This document shows positions 5,771-13,127 of a stretch of DNA of 13,127 nucleotides, piece after piece. Each line of letters begins with the position of its first letter. Position 1 is the first letter of the stretch. The position numbers and the translations under genes are program-made. The notes below the pieces were generated by a model. It saw nothing but the letters and a program-made list of their open reading frames with translations. It searched no databases and was not told where the DNA came from. Origin of the DNA: Methylophaga sp. (GTDB taxonomy: Bacteria; Pseudomonadota; Gammaproteobacteria; Nitrosococcales; Methylophagaceae); contig WTAY01000204.1 of NCBI GenBank assembly GCA_013139345.1, forward strand, positions 1 to 13,127. Reading direction: 5' to 3'.

Positions 5771-7519
5771 TTAACTGTGACGGTATGCTTTATCGATATA
5801 CATTGCCGTATCAGCAAAGGATACTAAGGTCGCTAAGTCCTTGCCATTATCAGGATAGATTGCCGTACCTATACTCACCCCCAGTTGTAGATTATCGCCC
5901 ATAATTGAAATGGGTTCAGCAATAGTGCTTTTAATTTTATTGGCGACTTCTTGAGGGTTAAATTCACCATCTCCTTCTTCAACAAGAACAATAAATTCAT
6001 CCCCACCGATGCGACCAATAGCATCACTATTGCGGAGCAATGAACGTAGCCTATCAGCCATCATAATAAGTACATCATCACCAATATGATGACCATAGAG
6101 GTCATTAATAGGTTTGAAGCGATCAAGGTCAAGGAAAAGTATGGCTAGTTTTGTGCTATTTCTTTTGCTATGGGCAAGTAATAAGGAAAACTTTTCCATA
6201 ATTAATGTTCGATTTGATAGGCCTGTGAGGGCATCATAATGAGCGAGCTGTCTTAATGAGGATTCTTGATCTTTTAATTCTGAATTAGCCGTGATTAAGT
6301 GTTGAGAATGCTTTTGAACTTGCTCTATACGTTGTGCTAATGCAAATGAAAGAAGTAGCATTTCTAAGGCACTGCCGATGAAAAGGGAATACTGAGTCAA
6401 AGCTGTATTGGGAATTAGGCCAAAATTACGTGCGCTTAGAACCAGCACGCCCAAAATAAAAAACAGCCATGAAATAAGGTAAATAACAGCGGTACGATTA
6501 CCTTTAAGGCTTAGTTTAATCCCTATCGCCATTACTATCCCTGCAAGGGTGACAGCTAGGACCGAAAGTGCTGGAGCACTGTAGGAAATTGACACTATGG
6601 GGCTAGATATAAGTAGTGCAATAAAAGCCACCATGATAAAAGAAAATGCTTTATCTAAGCGAGGTACAGTATGGTGCGTTTGCAAAAAAGATTTTGAAAA
6701 GAGTATGGCAAAGATACCCACGAATGAGAATGAAATTGGCACCGATAAGTTATGCCAATAGGGAGATAAGGGCCAAAGTAGTTCAAACCATAATCCACTA
6801 TAGGAGCCAATGGCAAAAAAGAGTGAATTAGCAAATAAGACATAGTAGAGGTAACTGACATCTCGGAGGGAGAGGTAGAGTAAAAAATTATAACTAAGTA
6901 AGCCGATTAACAAGCCGAGATAAAGGGCTAGGTAGAAATATTCAAGGCGACTTCTTTCTGGGAAAATATCAGGTTGCCATAATGTAGCCCCTGCGGTCAT
7001 GCTTCCTTTTGAAAGGATGCGAAAATAAAGGGTAACGTCTGTTCTTGCCGGAAATGTAACTGGAAAGATAAAGTTGGGGTGCTGGTAATCTCTGCTGGAA
7101 AAAGGGGTTAAGTCACCTGCATCATATTGAGCAAGAATTCGCTTACTTGAGTCATGAACAAGGTAAACATTGAGCTCATCAAGTAAAGGAAAGTTAAATT
7201 CAAGTAATTGTTTAATCGCACGTGATTCATCATTAGCGACATGAAGTTTGAACCAGTGAGCTTCAGGACGGTATCCAAGATTAAACTTGCCATTGGGAAG
7301 GGGGCCAAATTTTATCTCCTGACTTGGAGACAAAATATCATCGATGGTGGTGGTATGCTCAGAATCAACAAATAATTGATAATGAGGACCTAAATCTATA
7401 GGTTTAGCATCGCTACTTTCAAGGATGATTGGACTAGAAAAAGCCGTTGAAAAGAGGCTAAGAAGGAGCCCAATAACAACTGAAAGTCCAATTTTCTTCG
7501 AGAGCTCCATTAGCATCAT
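5771..7519 (-). CDS. Membrane diguanylate cyclase (7TM-DISM sensor plus GGDEF)
   Basis: Predicted inner-membrane sensor that makes cyclic di-GMP from two GTP. The 582-residue product has a signal peptide (about 10-29), a periplasmic region resembling 7TMR-DISM extracellular domain 2 (about 35-185), a bundle of seven or so membrane segments (about 190-395), a short helical linker rich in Gln and Ser (about 396-425) and a GGDEF domain (about 426-580). Active-site elements are intact: DALTGLSNR, FLDLDRFKPIND and GGDEF at 505-509. RNSD at 496-499 lies exactly five residues before GGDEF, which is the product-inhibition I-site. No EAL or HD-GYP domain follows, so it should only synthesise. The paired ATGs at 7517-7519 and 7514-7516 are preceded by AGGTGA and TGGAAA. 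Its gene lies downstream of orn on the same strand with a 150-base gap. The sensed ligand is unknown; this fold often binds carbohydrates or other small molecules. Confidence 0.93.
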   Translation of the reverse strand: MMLMELSKKIGLSVVIGLLLSLFSTAFSSPIILESSDAKPIDLGPHYQLFVDSEHTTTIDDILSPSQEIKFGPLPNGKFNLGYRPEAHWFKLHVANDESRAIKQLLEFNFPLLDELNVYLVHDSSKRILAQYDAGDLTPFSSRDYQHPNFIFPVTFPARTDVTLYFRILSKGSMTAGATLWQPDIFPERSRLEYFYLALYLGLLIGLLSYNFLLYLSLRDVSYLYYVLFANSLFFAIGSYSGLWFELLWPLSPYWHNLSVPISFSFVGIFAILFSKSFLQTHHTVPRLDKAFSFIMVAFIALLISSPIVSISYSAPALSVLAVTLAGIVMAIGIKLSLKGNRTAVIYLISWLFFILGVLVLSARNFGLIPNTALTQYSLFIGSALEMLLLSFALAQRIEQVQKHSQHLITANSELKDQESSLRQLAHYDALTGLSNRTLIMEKFSLLLAHSKRNSTKLAILFLDLDRFKPINDLYGHHIGDDVLIMMADRLRSLLRNSDAIGRIGGDEFIVLVEEGDGEFNPQEVANKIKSTIAEPISIMGDNLQLGVSIGTAIYPDNGKDLATLVSFADTAMYIDKAYRHS

Positions 7520-7669
7520 TTTCCATTACTTCACCTGATAGACAGGCAATACTATGACTTTAAAGGCTTCAGGTTATGCCGTCAGTTGTTCTTGTTCATT
7601 ATTACGGATGTCATGAAGCAACGATTTATTGTTTTGTCATGATCCATCATAACGGTAACGTCTTATAGT
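7520..7669. other. Spacer between orn and the diguanylate cyclase gene
   Basis: This 150-base spacer presumably holds the cyclase promoter and the orn transcript end, but I see no clear -35/-10 pair or intrinsic terminator. It carries a direct repeat TGTCATGA at 7609-7616 and 7635-7642, spaced 26 bases start to start. Each copy contains the palindrome TCATGA, so a regulator site is conceivable. Confidence 0.4.
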
Positions 7670-8218
7670 TTAAGGGAGTTTTATAAAAAGATCACGATAA
7701 TGCTGTAATTCGCGAATAGAGTCTTTAACATCATCCATAGCAAGGTGAGATGATTTCTTCTTAAAGCTCTTCTCAACTTTAGGTGCCCAGCGACGAGCAA
7801 GCTCTTTTAGTGAGCTAACATCAAGGTTGCGGTAATGAAAGTAGGCTTCTAATTCAGGCATGATACGCGCCATAAAACGGCGATCCTGACAAATACTGTT
7901 ACCGCACATCGGTGAAACACCAGCAGGGACATGTTCTTTCAAGAAGTCTAATGTTTGTTGTTCAGCTTCTGCTTCCGTTGTTCGTGTTGCTTTAATACGA
8001 TCAACTAAACCTGAACCACCATGTTGCTTTGTATTCCACGCATCCATTGCATTGAGTATTTCATCAGATTGATGAATTGCAATGATTGGCCCTTCGGCTA
8101 AAACATTTAAATCACCATCAGTTACAATAGTGGCAATTTCAATAATATAATCATTATTGGTGTCTAGACCTGTCATTTCTAGGTCTATCCAGATTAGGTT
8201 TTTTTTGCTTTTAGCCAT
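7670..8218 (-). CDS. orn: Oligoribonuclease Orn (3'-5' exoribonuclease for very short RNA)
   Basis: Degrades dinucleotides and other tiny RNA fragments to mononucleotides in the cytoplasm, and clears pGpG left by cyclic di-GMP phosphodiesterases. The 182-residue product has the normal family length and a complete DEDDh catalytic set: Asp12 and Glu14 in IDLEMTGLD, Asp112 in CQDRRFMARIMPE, His158 and Asp163 in HLAMDDVKDS. The segment ELEAYFHYRNLDVSSLKELARRW is nearly as in E. coli. The ATG at 8218 gives an N-terminus (MAKSKKNLIWIDLE) matching the family; the Shine-Dalgarno is weak. It is divergent from the M48 protease gene with about 100 bases between, and followed on the same strand by a diguanylate cyclase. 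Confidence 0.97.
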   Translation of the reverse strand: MAKSKKNLIWIDLEMTGLDTNNDYIIEIATIVTDGDLNVLAEGPIIAIHQSDEILNAMDAWNTKQHGGSGLVDRIKATRTTEAEAEQQTLDFLKEHVPAGVSPMCGNSICQDRRFMARIMPELEAYFHYRNLDVSSLKELARRWAPKVEKSFKKKSSHLAMDDVKDSIRELQHYRDLFIKLP

Positions 8219-8265
8219 AGTAGATATCTTTTATATTTTTATTTAAAATGAACTTCTTGCCAGCG

Positions 8266-8294
8266 ATTGTATCAAAGGCTAACCTGCATGGCAT
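8266..8294 (-). promoter_or_regulatory. Candidate sigma-70 promoter for orn
   Basis: On the minus strand ATGCCA (8289-8294, four of six to TTGACA) and TACAAT (8266-8271, five of six to TATAAT) are separated by exactly 17 bases. Transcription would begin near 8259 and leave a leader of about 40 bases before the orn ATG. The site sits in the divergent gap with the M48 protease gene and overlaps any promoter for that gene. Confidence 0.4.
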
Positions 8295-8319
8295 TTATAC
8301 TTTCTAGTTGGATCATGAT

Positions 8320-9564
8320 ATGAACGAATTTACGTGGATATTCCTTGCTGCATTAGCACTAATGACGGGAATCGAGCTTTGGTTATCACTGCGACAAAGT
8401 CGTTATGTGCATGCGCACCGCGATGATGTGCCAGCAGCATTTAAAGACCAAGTCGAATTAGCCGCACATCAAAAAGCGGCAAAATATACAGTAGCGAAGG
8501 GTAAGCTTAACCGAATTGAAAGCATCTTCGGCATGGTTTTGTTGCTTGTCTGGACATTGGGTGGCGGGCTTGCTTTATTGTCTGATACTTGGCGTGTTTT
8601 AGCTTGGTCAGAAATGACAACAGGCATCGTCTTTATTTTAAGTTTTTTTGTCATAGGCACTTTAATTGACTTGCCTTTATCGTGGTATAAAACATTTGTT
8701 TTAGAAGACCGCTTTGGTTTTAACAATAATACACCCGCGTTGTTTTTATCAGATATCGCGAAGCAGACCGTCTTAATGTTACTGATTGGTGCGCCATTAA
8801 TATGGGGTGCTTTAGCACTAATGGAAAGTACAGGTGAGTATTGGTGGTTATATTTGTGGGCAGCATGGATGGGTTTTGCTTTGCTTATGATGTGGGCTTA
8901 CCCAGCATTTATTGCCCCTTTGTTTAATAAATTTACACCACTAGAAGATGAACAGTTAAAAGCCCGAGTGGAAGGCTTGTTGGCTCGGTGTGGTTTTAAG
9001 AGCCAAGGTATTTATGTCATGGATGGCTCACGTCGTAGTGGCCACGGAAATGCGTACTTTACAGGGCTTGGTAATAACAAGCGTATCGTCTTTTTTGATA
9101 CCTTATTAAGCACGTTAGATGAAGACCAAATTGAAGCAGTTCTTGCTCATGAACTAGGTCATTTCCGTCGTAAACATGTTGTTAAAAACATGGTTGTAAT
9201 GTCATTACTCAGCTTGCTTGGTTTAGCTGCATTAGGTTGGGCATCTGCTGAAACATGGTTTTATGAAGGCCTAGGGGTAAGTACTGAAGGAAATGCGATG
9301 GCGTTAACGTTGTTCATGCTTGTTATTCCCGTGTTCAGCTTTTTCTTACACCCAATGATGACCGCATTATCTCGGAAATATGAATATGAAGCTGATGCCT
9401 ATGCCGCCTCTGTTTCTAGTAGTGAGCACTTGATTCAGGCCTTGGTTGCTTTGTATCAAGAAAATGCGAGCACTTTGACACCGGATCCATTAGTCTCAGC
9501 GATTTATGATTCACATCCACCGGCTACACTTCGTGTTGCTCGTTTGCAATCGGAACAATCATAA
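8320..9564 (+). CDS. M48 family (Ste24-like) membrane metalloprotease
   Basis: Predicted zinc endopeptidase of the inner membrane, of the CAAX-protease-1 (Ste24p/M48A) type. Bacteria lack the prenylated CAAX substrates, so a role in membrane protein processing or quality control is the usual inference. The product has 414 residues from the ATG at 8320. The N-terminal M48_N region has about five membrane segments and the motifs DLPLSWYKTFVLEDRFGFN and APLFNKFTPL. SGHGNAYFTG precedes the zinc motif HELGH at about 277-281, and the third zinc ligand is Glu357 in YEYEADAYA. Two further hydrophobic helices flank the active site, as in Ste24. The frame can be opened 12 bases earlier at a TTG (8308), but the ATG with GGAT about eight bases upstream is preferred. 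It is divergent from orn. Confidence 0.93.
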   Translation: MNEFTWIFLAALALMTGIELWLSLRQSRYVHAHRDDVPAAFKDQVELAAHQKAAKYTVAKGKLNRIESIFGMVLLLVWTLGGGLALLSDTWRVLAWSEMTTGIVFILSFFVIGTLIDLPLSWYKTFVLEDRFGFNNNTPALFLSDIAKQTVLMLLIGAPLIWGALALMESTGEYWWLYLWAAWMGFALLMMWAYPAFIAPLFNKFTPLEDEQLKARVEGLLARCGFKSQGIYVMDGSRRSGHGNAYFTGLGNNKRIVFFDTLLSTLDEDQIEAVLAHELGHFRRKHVVKNMVVMSLLSLLGLAALGWASAETWFYEGLGVSTEGNAMALTLFMLVIPVFSFFLHPMMTALSRKYEYEADAYAASVSSSEHLIQALVALYQENASTLTPDPLVSAIYDSHPPATLRVARLQSEQS

Positions 9565-9580
9565 AAGTCCTTGCACCCCT

Positions 9581-9652
9581 GTCATTCTCGAGTGTTTTTA
9601 TCGAGAATCTATTGCCTTAAGCAGATCCCAGCTAAAAGCATGCTGGGATGAC
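9581..9652. repeat. REP-like pair of hairpins after the M48 protease gene
   Basis: Two stem-loops stand next to each other: ATTCTCGA (9584-9591) with TCGAGAAT (9601-9608), and ATCCCAGC (9625-9632) with GCTGGGAT (9642-9649). Both have perfect 8-base stems and 9-base loops. The unit is framed by GTCAT (9581-9585) and ATGAC (9648-9652), so the pair is arranged head to head, like the extragenic palindrome doublets (REP/BIME) scattered through gamma-proteobacterial genomes. No T-tract directly follows either stem, so it is not a typical intrinsic terminator, although it may protect message 3' ends. Confidence 0.7.
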
Positions 9653-9671
9653 TCGATAAAAAACCTGTATT

Positions 9672-9715
9672 TTGAGTGACTAGGGGTATAGTCCTATATT
9701 TTGACTTTCACTCAA
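9672..9715. repeat. Inverted repeat at the 3' end of the hydrolase gene
   Basis: TTGAGTGA (9672-9679) pairs perfectly with TCACTCAA (9708-9715), which overlaps the stop codon of the hydrolase gene. The 28-base loop is long and no T-run adjoins on the minus strand, so a terminator role is weakly supported. It is noted because it is the only inverted repeat directly at the end of the aas-hydrolase unit. Confidence 0.35.
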
Positions 9716-10430
9716 TTGGGTGAGGCAATGGGTGGAAAAGTCCTTTTTCGAGAAAGTGGATAACTTGGGCAATAACGGCTTTATTGTTCATCATAAAAGT
9801 ATGGGTGACAGGTAATTCAATATGATCCTTCATCCCCTCTATTTTGCTACTTTCTACAGAAACCTTGCCATCATTCGGTTGAGGCATCATTGATGAAAGT
9901 AAGGGGTTAAAGCTCCGTGTGCCAGCAATAACACCTAGTTCAAAATCGACAGAACCCAAACTATTTGGAATGCTTTTCTTTGTTGTGCCTAGTTGTATTC
10001 CGGCAGGCCCATTGATTAATTTGAATAGCGATAGCTCGCCTAGTTTGTCTACAACTTGGGAGCCTTTGTTTGGTGGTCCAAGCATCACCACTCGACCCAT
10101 ATTATTAATCGTATTTTTACTTACATATTGCCGAACCAGAATCCCGCCCATTGAATGGGTAACAAAGTGAACTTTTGCTTTGTTAGGGCAGGAAGCTAAT
10201 GCATTGCCTATGGTGTCTTTTGCTAATGTCTCAATGGGGTATTTGGTTGATGGATAATTAATATTAAGTGTGTGATATCCCACTTTATCAAGCGCTAAAG
10301 ATAAGCTCTCCATCGAACTATTACTTCGAGCTAAGCCATGTAATAAAATAACGCAGTCATTCGAATATGTGGGGGAAGACAGTAGAGCCATTGCGATAGA
10401 AGTCCATTTTAGAATGTGTTTAAACGGCAT
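9708..10430 (-). CDS. Exported alpha/beta hydrolase (lipase/esterase-like)
   Basis: Probable periplasmic or secreted serine hydrolase acting on ester bonds; the substrate is unknown. The 240-residue product has a signal peptide (about 1-23, cleavage likely near TYS-ND) and an oxyanion segment VILLHGLAR at about 27-35. The nucleophile elbow is THSMGG with Ser93, and the likely acid is Asp187 in PNDGKV. The catalytic His210 is in PVTHTFMM. Cys26 and Cys81 could form a disulfide outside the cytoplasm. There is no lipobox, so it is not an obvious lipoprotein. The ATG begins one base after the stop of the upstream aas-type gene (TGA, one base, ATG), so translational coupling is likely. The pairing suggests a job in membrane lipid turnover, but a general esterase is equally possible from sequence alone. 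Confidence 0.85.
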   Translation of the reverse strand: MPFKHILKWTSIAMALLSSPTYSNDCVILLHGLARSNSSMESLSLALDKVGYHTLNINYPSTKYPIETLAKDTIGNALASCPNKAKVHFVTHSMGGILVRQYVSKNTINNMGRVVMLGPPNKGSQVVDKLGELSLFKLINGPAGIQLGTTKKSIPNSLGSVDFELGVIAGTRSFNPLLSSMMPQPNDGKVSVESSKIEGMKDHIELPVTHTFMMNNKAVIAQVIHFLEKGLFHPLPHPIE

Positions 10431-10431
10431 G

Positions 10432-13127
10432 TCACTGTGCCAAGGCTATTTTCTTAGCAGAGTTGAAATCACTTTTACCACTGCCTAATTTAGGAATGCT
10501 CTCAACAGAAATCAGTAAGCTCGGCATCATTAAGCTATTTAACCCTGAGCTTGAAATACATTGTTTGAGTTCAGCTTCTTCAATTCCATCGGTATACAAT
10601 AAGGCCACTTTTTCACCTTTTTTATCGTCAGGAACAGTGGTTGTTAGCACTTCAACATCTTCAGGTAATGTCGGGTTAATCGCTGCTTCTATTGCACCAA
10701 GACTGATCATCTCACCACCAATTTTTGCAAAGCGAGAGTAGCGATCAACGATGACTAAGAAACCATCTTTATCAAGATGACCTTTATCCCCTGTTTTATA
10801 CCAGCGTTGATCATCTAGTTCTGTAATGACATCAGCTGTTTTATCTTCATCATTCAAATAACCTTGCATGACTTGAGTACCGCCAATGAGGATTAAACCA
10901 TCTTCTCCTGTTGGCAGTGTGGCCATCGTGGCAGGGTCAACAATACGAACACTACTGCCAGGCAAGGGCAAACCTACAGTGCCTTTTTTATTGCCTGTTT
11001 GCACATGCCAATTTTCTGCAATACGATCTGGAATATTCACCGTAGCAACGGGGGTTGTTTCGGTTGTGCCATAGCCTTCATAAATGGGCTTACCGAATTT
11101 CAGACTAAAGCTATCACGTATTTCAGGATTTAAACGTTCTGCACCTGCAACGATAATACGTAATGAATCTAACATTAATGGATGGATACGACGGTTCTTA
11201 TTAAACAAGCGCAAGAAGGTGGATGTGGCACAGAAAATGGTCGCATTGTGTTGGCTAATCCCTTTGGCAATATTTAATACGTCGGTTGGATCGGGGTGAC
11301 AAAGTGCTGGCACACCTTCAACCATGGGTAATAAACCGGTAACAGTTAAACCAAAGGCATGGAATAAAGGCAGGCTCGCAACCATCACATCCTCTTTGCG
11401 AGTATCTAAGACATCGGAGACTTGTTTGATATTGCCCATAATATTCTGATGGCTGAGGACGACACCTTTAGGTTCACCTTCACTGCCACTAGAGAATAAT
11501 ATCGCAGCAGGTGAGTGAATGCTTACTGACTTTCCATATGCGCGAATTAACCATTGAGCAGGTAAGCAATAGGTGGCCAGTAATGTCAGTATTTGTTCAG
11601 GCTTGCCTATGCTTTGGTGAACATCTTCAAGATAAATGGGTGTTGCTAGTTCAAATAGGCTGTCGAGTTCAATCCCTTTCTGAGCCAGTTTTTGAATAAA
11701 TCTTCGTGAGGTGTAAATCGTTTTTATTTCAGATTTGTTAATGGCTGATAATAGAGAATCAACATTGCTAGTAAAATTCAGATTAATGACTGTTTTACCA
11801 CTAATAAACGCACCCATATTTGCGAGTAGGCCAGCACTGCTGGTGGGAAGTAATAAGCCAATATTCTGTTCAGGACTTTGTTTTTTAAAGCGACGAGAGA
11901 ATAGCAATGCACCTGTTAGTGCTTTGCGACGAGACAAGGTATTGTTCGTTTGAATATCTGTTAAACAATCTGCTCCACCATCTTGTTTTACGCGGTTGAT
12001 CCAAGCATGGGCAATAGGTGACAAGGTATTGGTATAGGCTTGCCATGTGTTGATAGACAGATCAAATACGGCACTTTTTACGGTGGGTGCATGCGATTTG
12101 ATAGGCAAAGGTTTACCGAAAGCAACAATAATATCTCTACGTAAGCTATTTACTTGGCGCAGTGATTGTAGGTTGTTGCTTGAGCGAGAGAAGCGACTAC
12201 CCCATAAACCACGAAGGTAGAAAGGCAGAATGATGCCGTCAACACCTTCAACGCAACGTTGAAACCCTTCTTTAAATTCTCCCAGTTGTCCATTTCTGCT
12301 AATTGCACCTTCAGGGAATAGGCAAACGACATCACCCTGTTTTAAACGTGTATTAATGGCTTCTAGAGCACCTTTGCTACCGGCACTAGAAATAGGAATA
12401 ACACCAAAAAGATCAAGAAACCATGTTAAATACCAGCGTTGATAATATTTATTTTCCATTACAAAGCGGACTGGGCGAGGGCTAGCAATTTGAATCATTG
12501 CCCAATCTAACCAACTAATATGGTTGCCGAGCATTAACACGCCACCTTGTGATGGCATATTGTCAAAACCTTGAACATTGATACGATATTTACTTGAAAA
12601 TACGGCACCAAATACATAGCGAACGAGTGATTGAGGTAACTTCCATACGGTATACGTTGCACCGATTAAGGTCACGATGCTGAGTAGGTGAAGTAATACT
12701 TGGCTTGATGTATCAGCGAGGGCAAAGAGTGCTGTGAGTGCTAAAAAGCTAATCATAACGACATTCTGAACCCAATTATTACCAGCAAGTACGGTGCCTA
12801 ATTCTCCAGCACGAGCATGAAATTGGATTAAGGAGTTCAATGGAACAATAAATAAGCCACCAAAAAAGCCAAAGGCGAGAATGTCACTCGCTAGCCATAA
12901 GTGTGAGTCTAGTTGTGGCAATAAAAATAAGGTGATTACCATGCCTAAAGCACCAACAGGGATAAGTCCTGTTTCAATGTAGTTGTTAGATACCTTACCG
13001 GCGAGTAATGAACCAGTAATAATACCCAGCCCTGAACAGGCTAATAAGCCTTGAATAATGATCGTGTTATCAATGAATAGCATTTCCTTGGCATAAGCAG
13101 GAAAGGCGGCTAGAACAACTTGTGATA
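10432..13127 (-). CDS. aas: Fused LplT-like transporter / PlsC acyltransferase / acyl-ACP synthetase (Aas type), 5' end beyond window
   Basis: This protein re-acylates lysophospholipids: an LplT-like MFS part flips 2-acyl-glycerophosphoethanolamine inward, the AMP-ligase part activates a fatty acid onto ACP, and the PlsC-like part transfers it. E. coli uses separate LplT and Aas; fused versions of about 1,150 residues are common elsewhere. An ATG at 13081-13083 is probably internal, because the frame stays open to the edge and reads transporter-like residues (VVLAAFPAYAKE) before it. Numbered from that Met, MFS helices run to about 150, PlsC motifs are NHISWLD (187-193) and FPEGAIS (256-262), and the ligase has SSGSEGEPKG (531-540), YGTTE (671-675), WYKTGD (761-766), KIGGE (787-791) and likely catalytic Lys870 near the C-terminus. 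Roughly 250 N-terminal residues are outside. The hydrolase gene follows after one base. Confidence 0.93.
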   Translation of the reverse strand, partial: SQVVLAAFPAYAKEMLFIDNTIIIQGLLACSGLGIITGSLLAGKVSNNYIETGLIPVGALGMVITLFLLPQLDSHLWLASDILAFGFFGGLFIVPLNSLIQFHARAGELGTVLAGNNWVQNVVMISFLALTALFALADTSSQVLLHLLSIVTLIGATYTVWKLPQSLVRYVFGAVFSSKYRINVQGFDNMPSQGGVLMLGNHISWLDWAMIQIASPRPVRFVMENKYYQRWYLTWFLDLFGVIPISSAGSKGALEAINTRLKQGDVVCLFPEGAISRNGQLGEFKEGFQRCVEGVDGIILPFYLRGLWGSRFSRSSNNLQSLRQVNSLRRDIIVAFGKPLPIKSHAPTVKSAVFDLSINTWQAYTNTLSPIAHAWINRVKQDGGADCLTDIQTNNTLSRRKALTGALLFSRRFKKQSPEQNIGLLLPTSSAGLLANMGAFISGKTVINLNFTSNVDSLLSAINKSEIKTIYTSRRFIQKLAQKGIELDSLFELATPIYLEDVHQSIGKPEQILTLLATYCLPAQWLIRAYGKSVSIHSPAAILFSSGSEGEPKGVVLSHQNIMGNIKQVSDVLDTRKEDVMVASLPLFHAFGLTVTGLLPMVEGVPALCHPDPTDVLNIAKGISQHNATIFCATSTFLRLFNKNRRIHPLMLDSLRIIVAGAERLNPEIRDSFSLKFGKPIYEGYGTTETTPVATVNIPDRIAENWHVQTGNKKGTVGLPLPGSSVRIVDPATMATLPTGEDGLILIGGTQVMQGYLNDEDKTADVITELDDQRWYKTGDKGHLDKDGFLVIVDRYSRFAKIGGEMISLGAIEAAINPTLPEDVEVLTTTVPDDKKGEKVALLYTDGIEEAELKQCISSSGLNSLMMPSLLISVESIPKLGSGKSDFNSAKKIALAQ

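Noticed and set aside
8469..8726. 85-codon minus-strand frame opposite the M48 protease gene
   Set aside because: Lysine- and serine-rich shadow of the membrane segments on the other strand, with no family resemblance that I can see.
9584..9649. Hairpins after the M48 gene as an intrinsic terminator
   Set aside because: Stems are good but no run of T follows on either strand at the right distance; a REP-like repeat explains both hairpins and the framing GTCAT/ATGAC.
13081..13083. ATG at 13083 as the true start of the aas-type gene
   Set aside because: The frame continues open to the window edge with hydrophobic transporter-like residues, and starting here would remove about half of the MFS domain.
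1..13127. Search for a defence system, prophage, CRISPR array, toxin-antitoxin pair, tRNA or biosynthetic cluster
   Set aside because: All coding space is taken by nine recognisable chromosomal genes, and no regularly spaced repeats, phage genes or tRNA-like cloverleaf were seen. Apart from the nnr-queG element I see no sign of a new system.

Overview
The window is a stretch of ordinary bacterial chromosome from a gamma-proteobacterium. It most likely comes from Vibrionaceae, and Photobacterium is my best guess. The reasons are the nnr-tsaE-amiB-mutL cluster with queG divergent and orn nearby, proteins closely resembling the enterobacterial/vibrio versions, a moderately AT-rich base composition, and repeat types I associate with that family. 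I could run no search, so the genus is a guess. There are nine protein-coding genes; two run off the window ends (mutL at the left, the aas-type gene at the right). I see no rRNA, tRNA, CRISPR array, phage gene or transposase.

Left block (1-4383, all minus strand): nnr, tsaE, amiB and mutL are packed head to tail with gaps of 17, 60 and 24 bases and look like one operon. They cover repair of damaged NAD(P)H, t6A tRNA modification, septal peptidoglycan cleavage and mismatch repair. queG (4694-5767, plus) is divergent from nnr. The gap between them is almost entirely filled by a 268-base transposase-less element (4415-4682) with near-perfect 34-base terminal inverted repeats and elaborate internal folding. 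It is a MITE candidate that must carry or have displaced the promoters of both flanking transcription units. This is the most unusual feature in the window.

Middle block (5771-9564): a membrane diguanylate cyclase of the 7TM-DISM/GGDEF type lies between queG and orn, downstream of orn on the same strand. Because Orn removes pGpG, the breakdown product of cyclic di-GMP, the adjacency of maker and clearer is suggestive. Divergent from orn is an M48 membrane metalloprotease of the Ste24 type. After it comes a REP-like pair of hairpins (9581-9652).

Right block (9708-13127, minus strand): the 3' part of a large fused LplT-PlsC-AMP-ligase gene (aas type, phospholipid re-acylation) is followed after one base by a gene for a small exported alpha/beta hydrolase. 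The two are probably translationally coupled and may form a membrane-lipid turnover unit. I found no convincing previously undescribed multi-gene system. The notable items are the structured MITE between nnr and queG, the orn/diguanylate cyclase pairing and the aas/hydrolase pairing.
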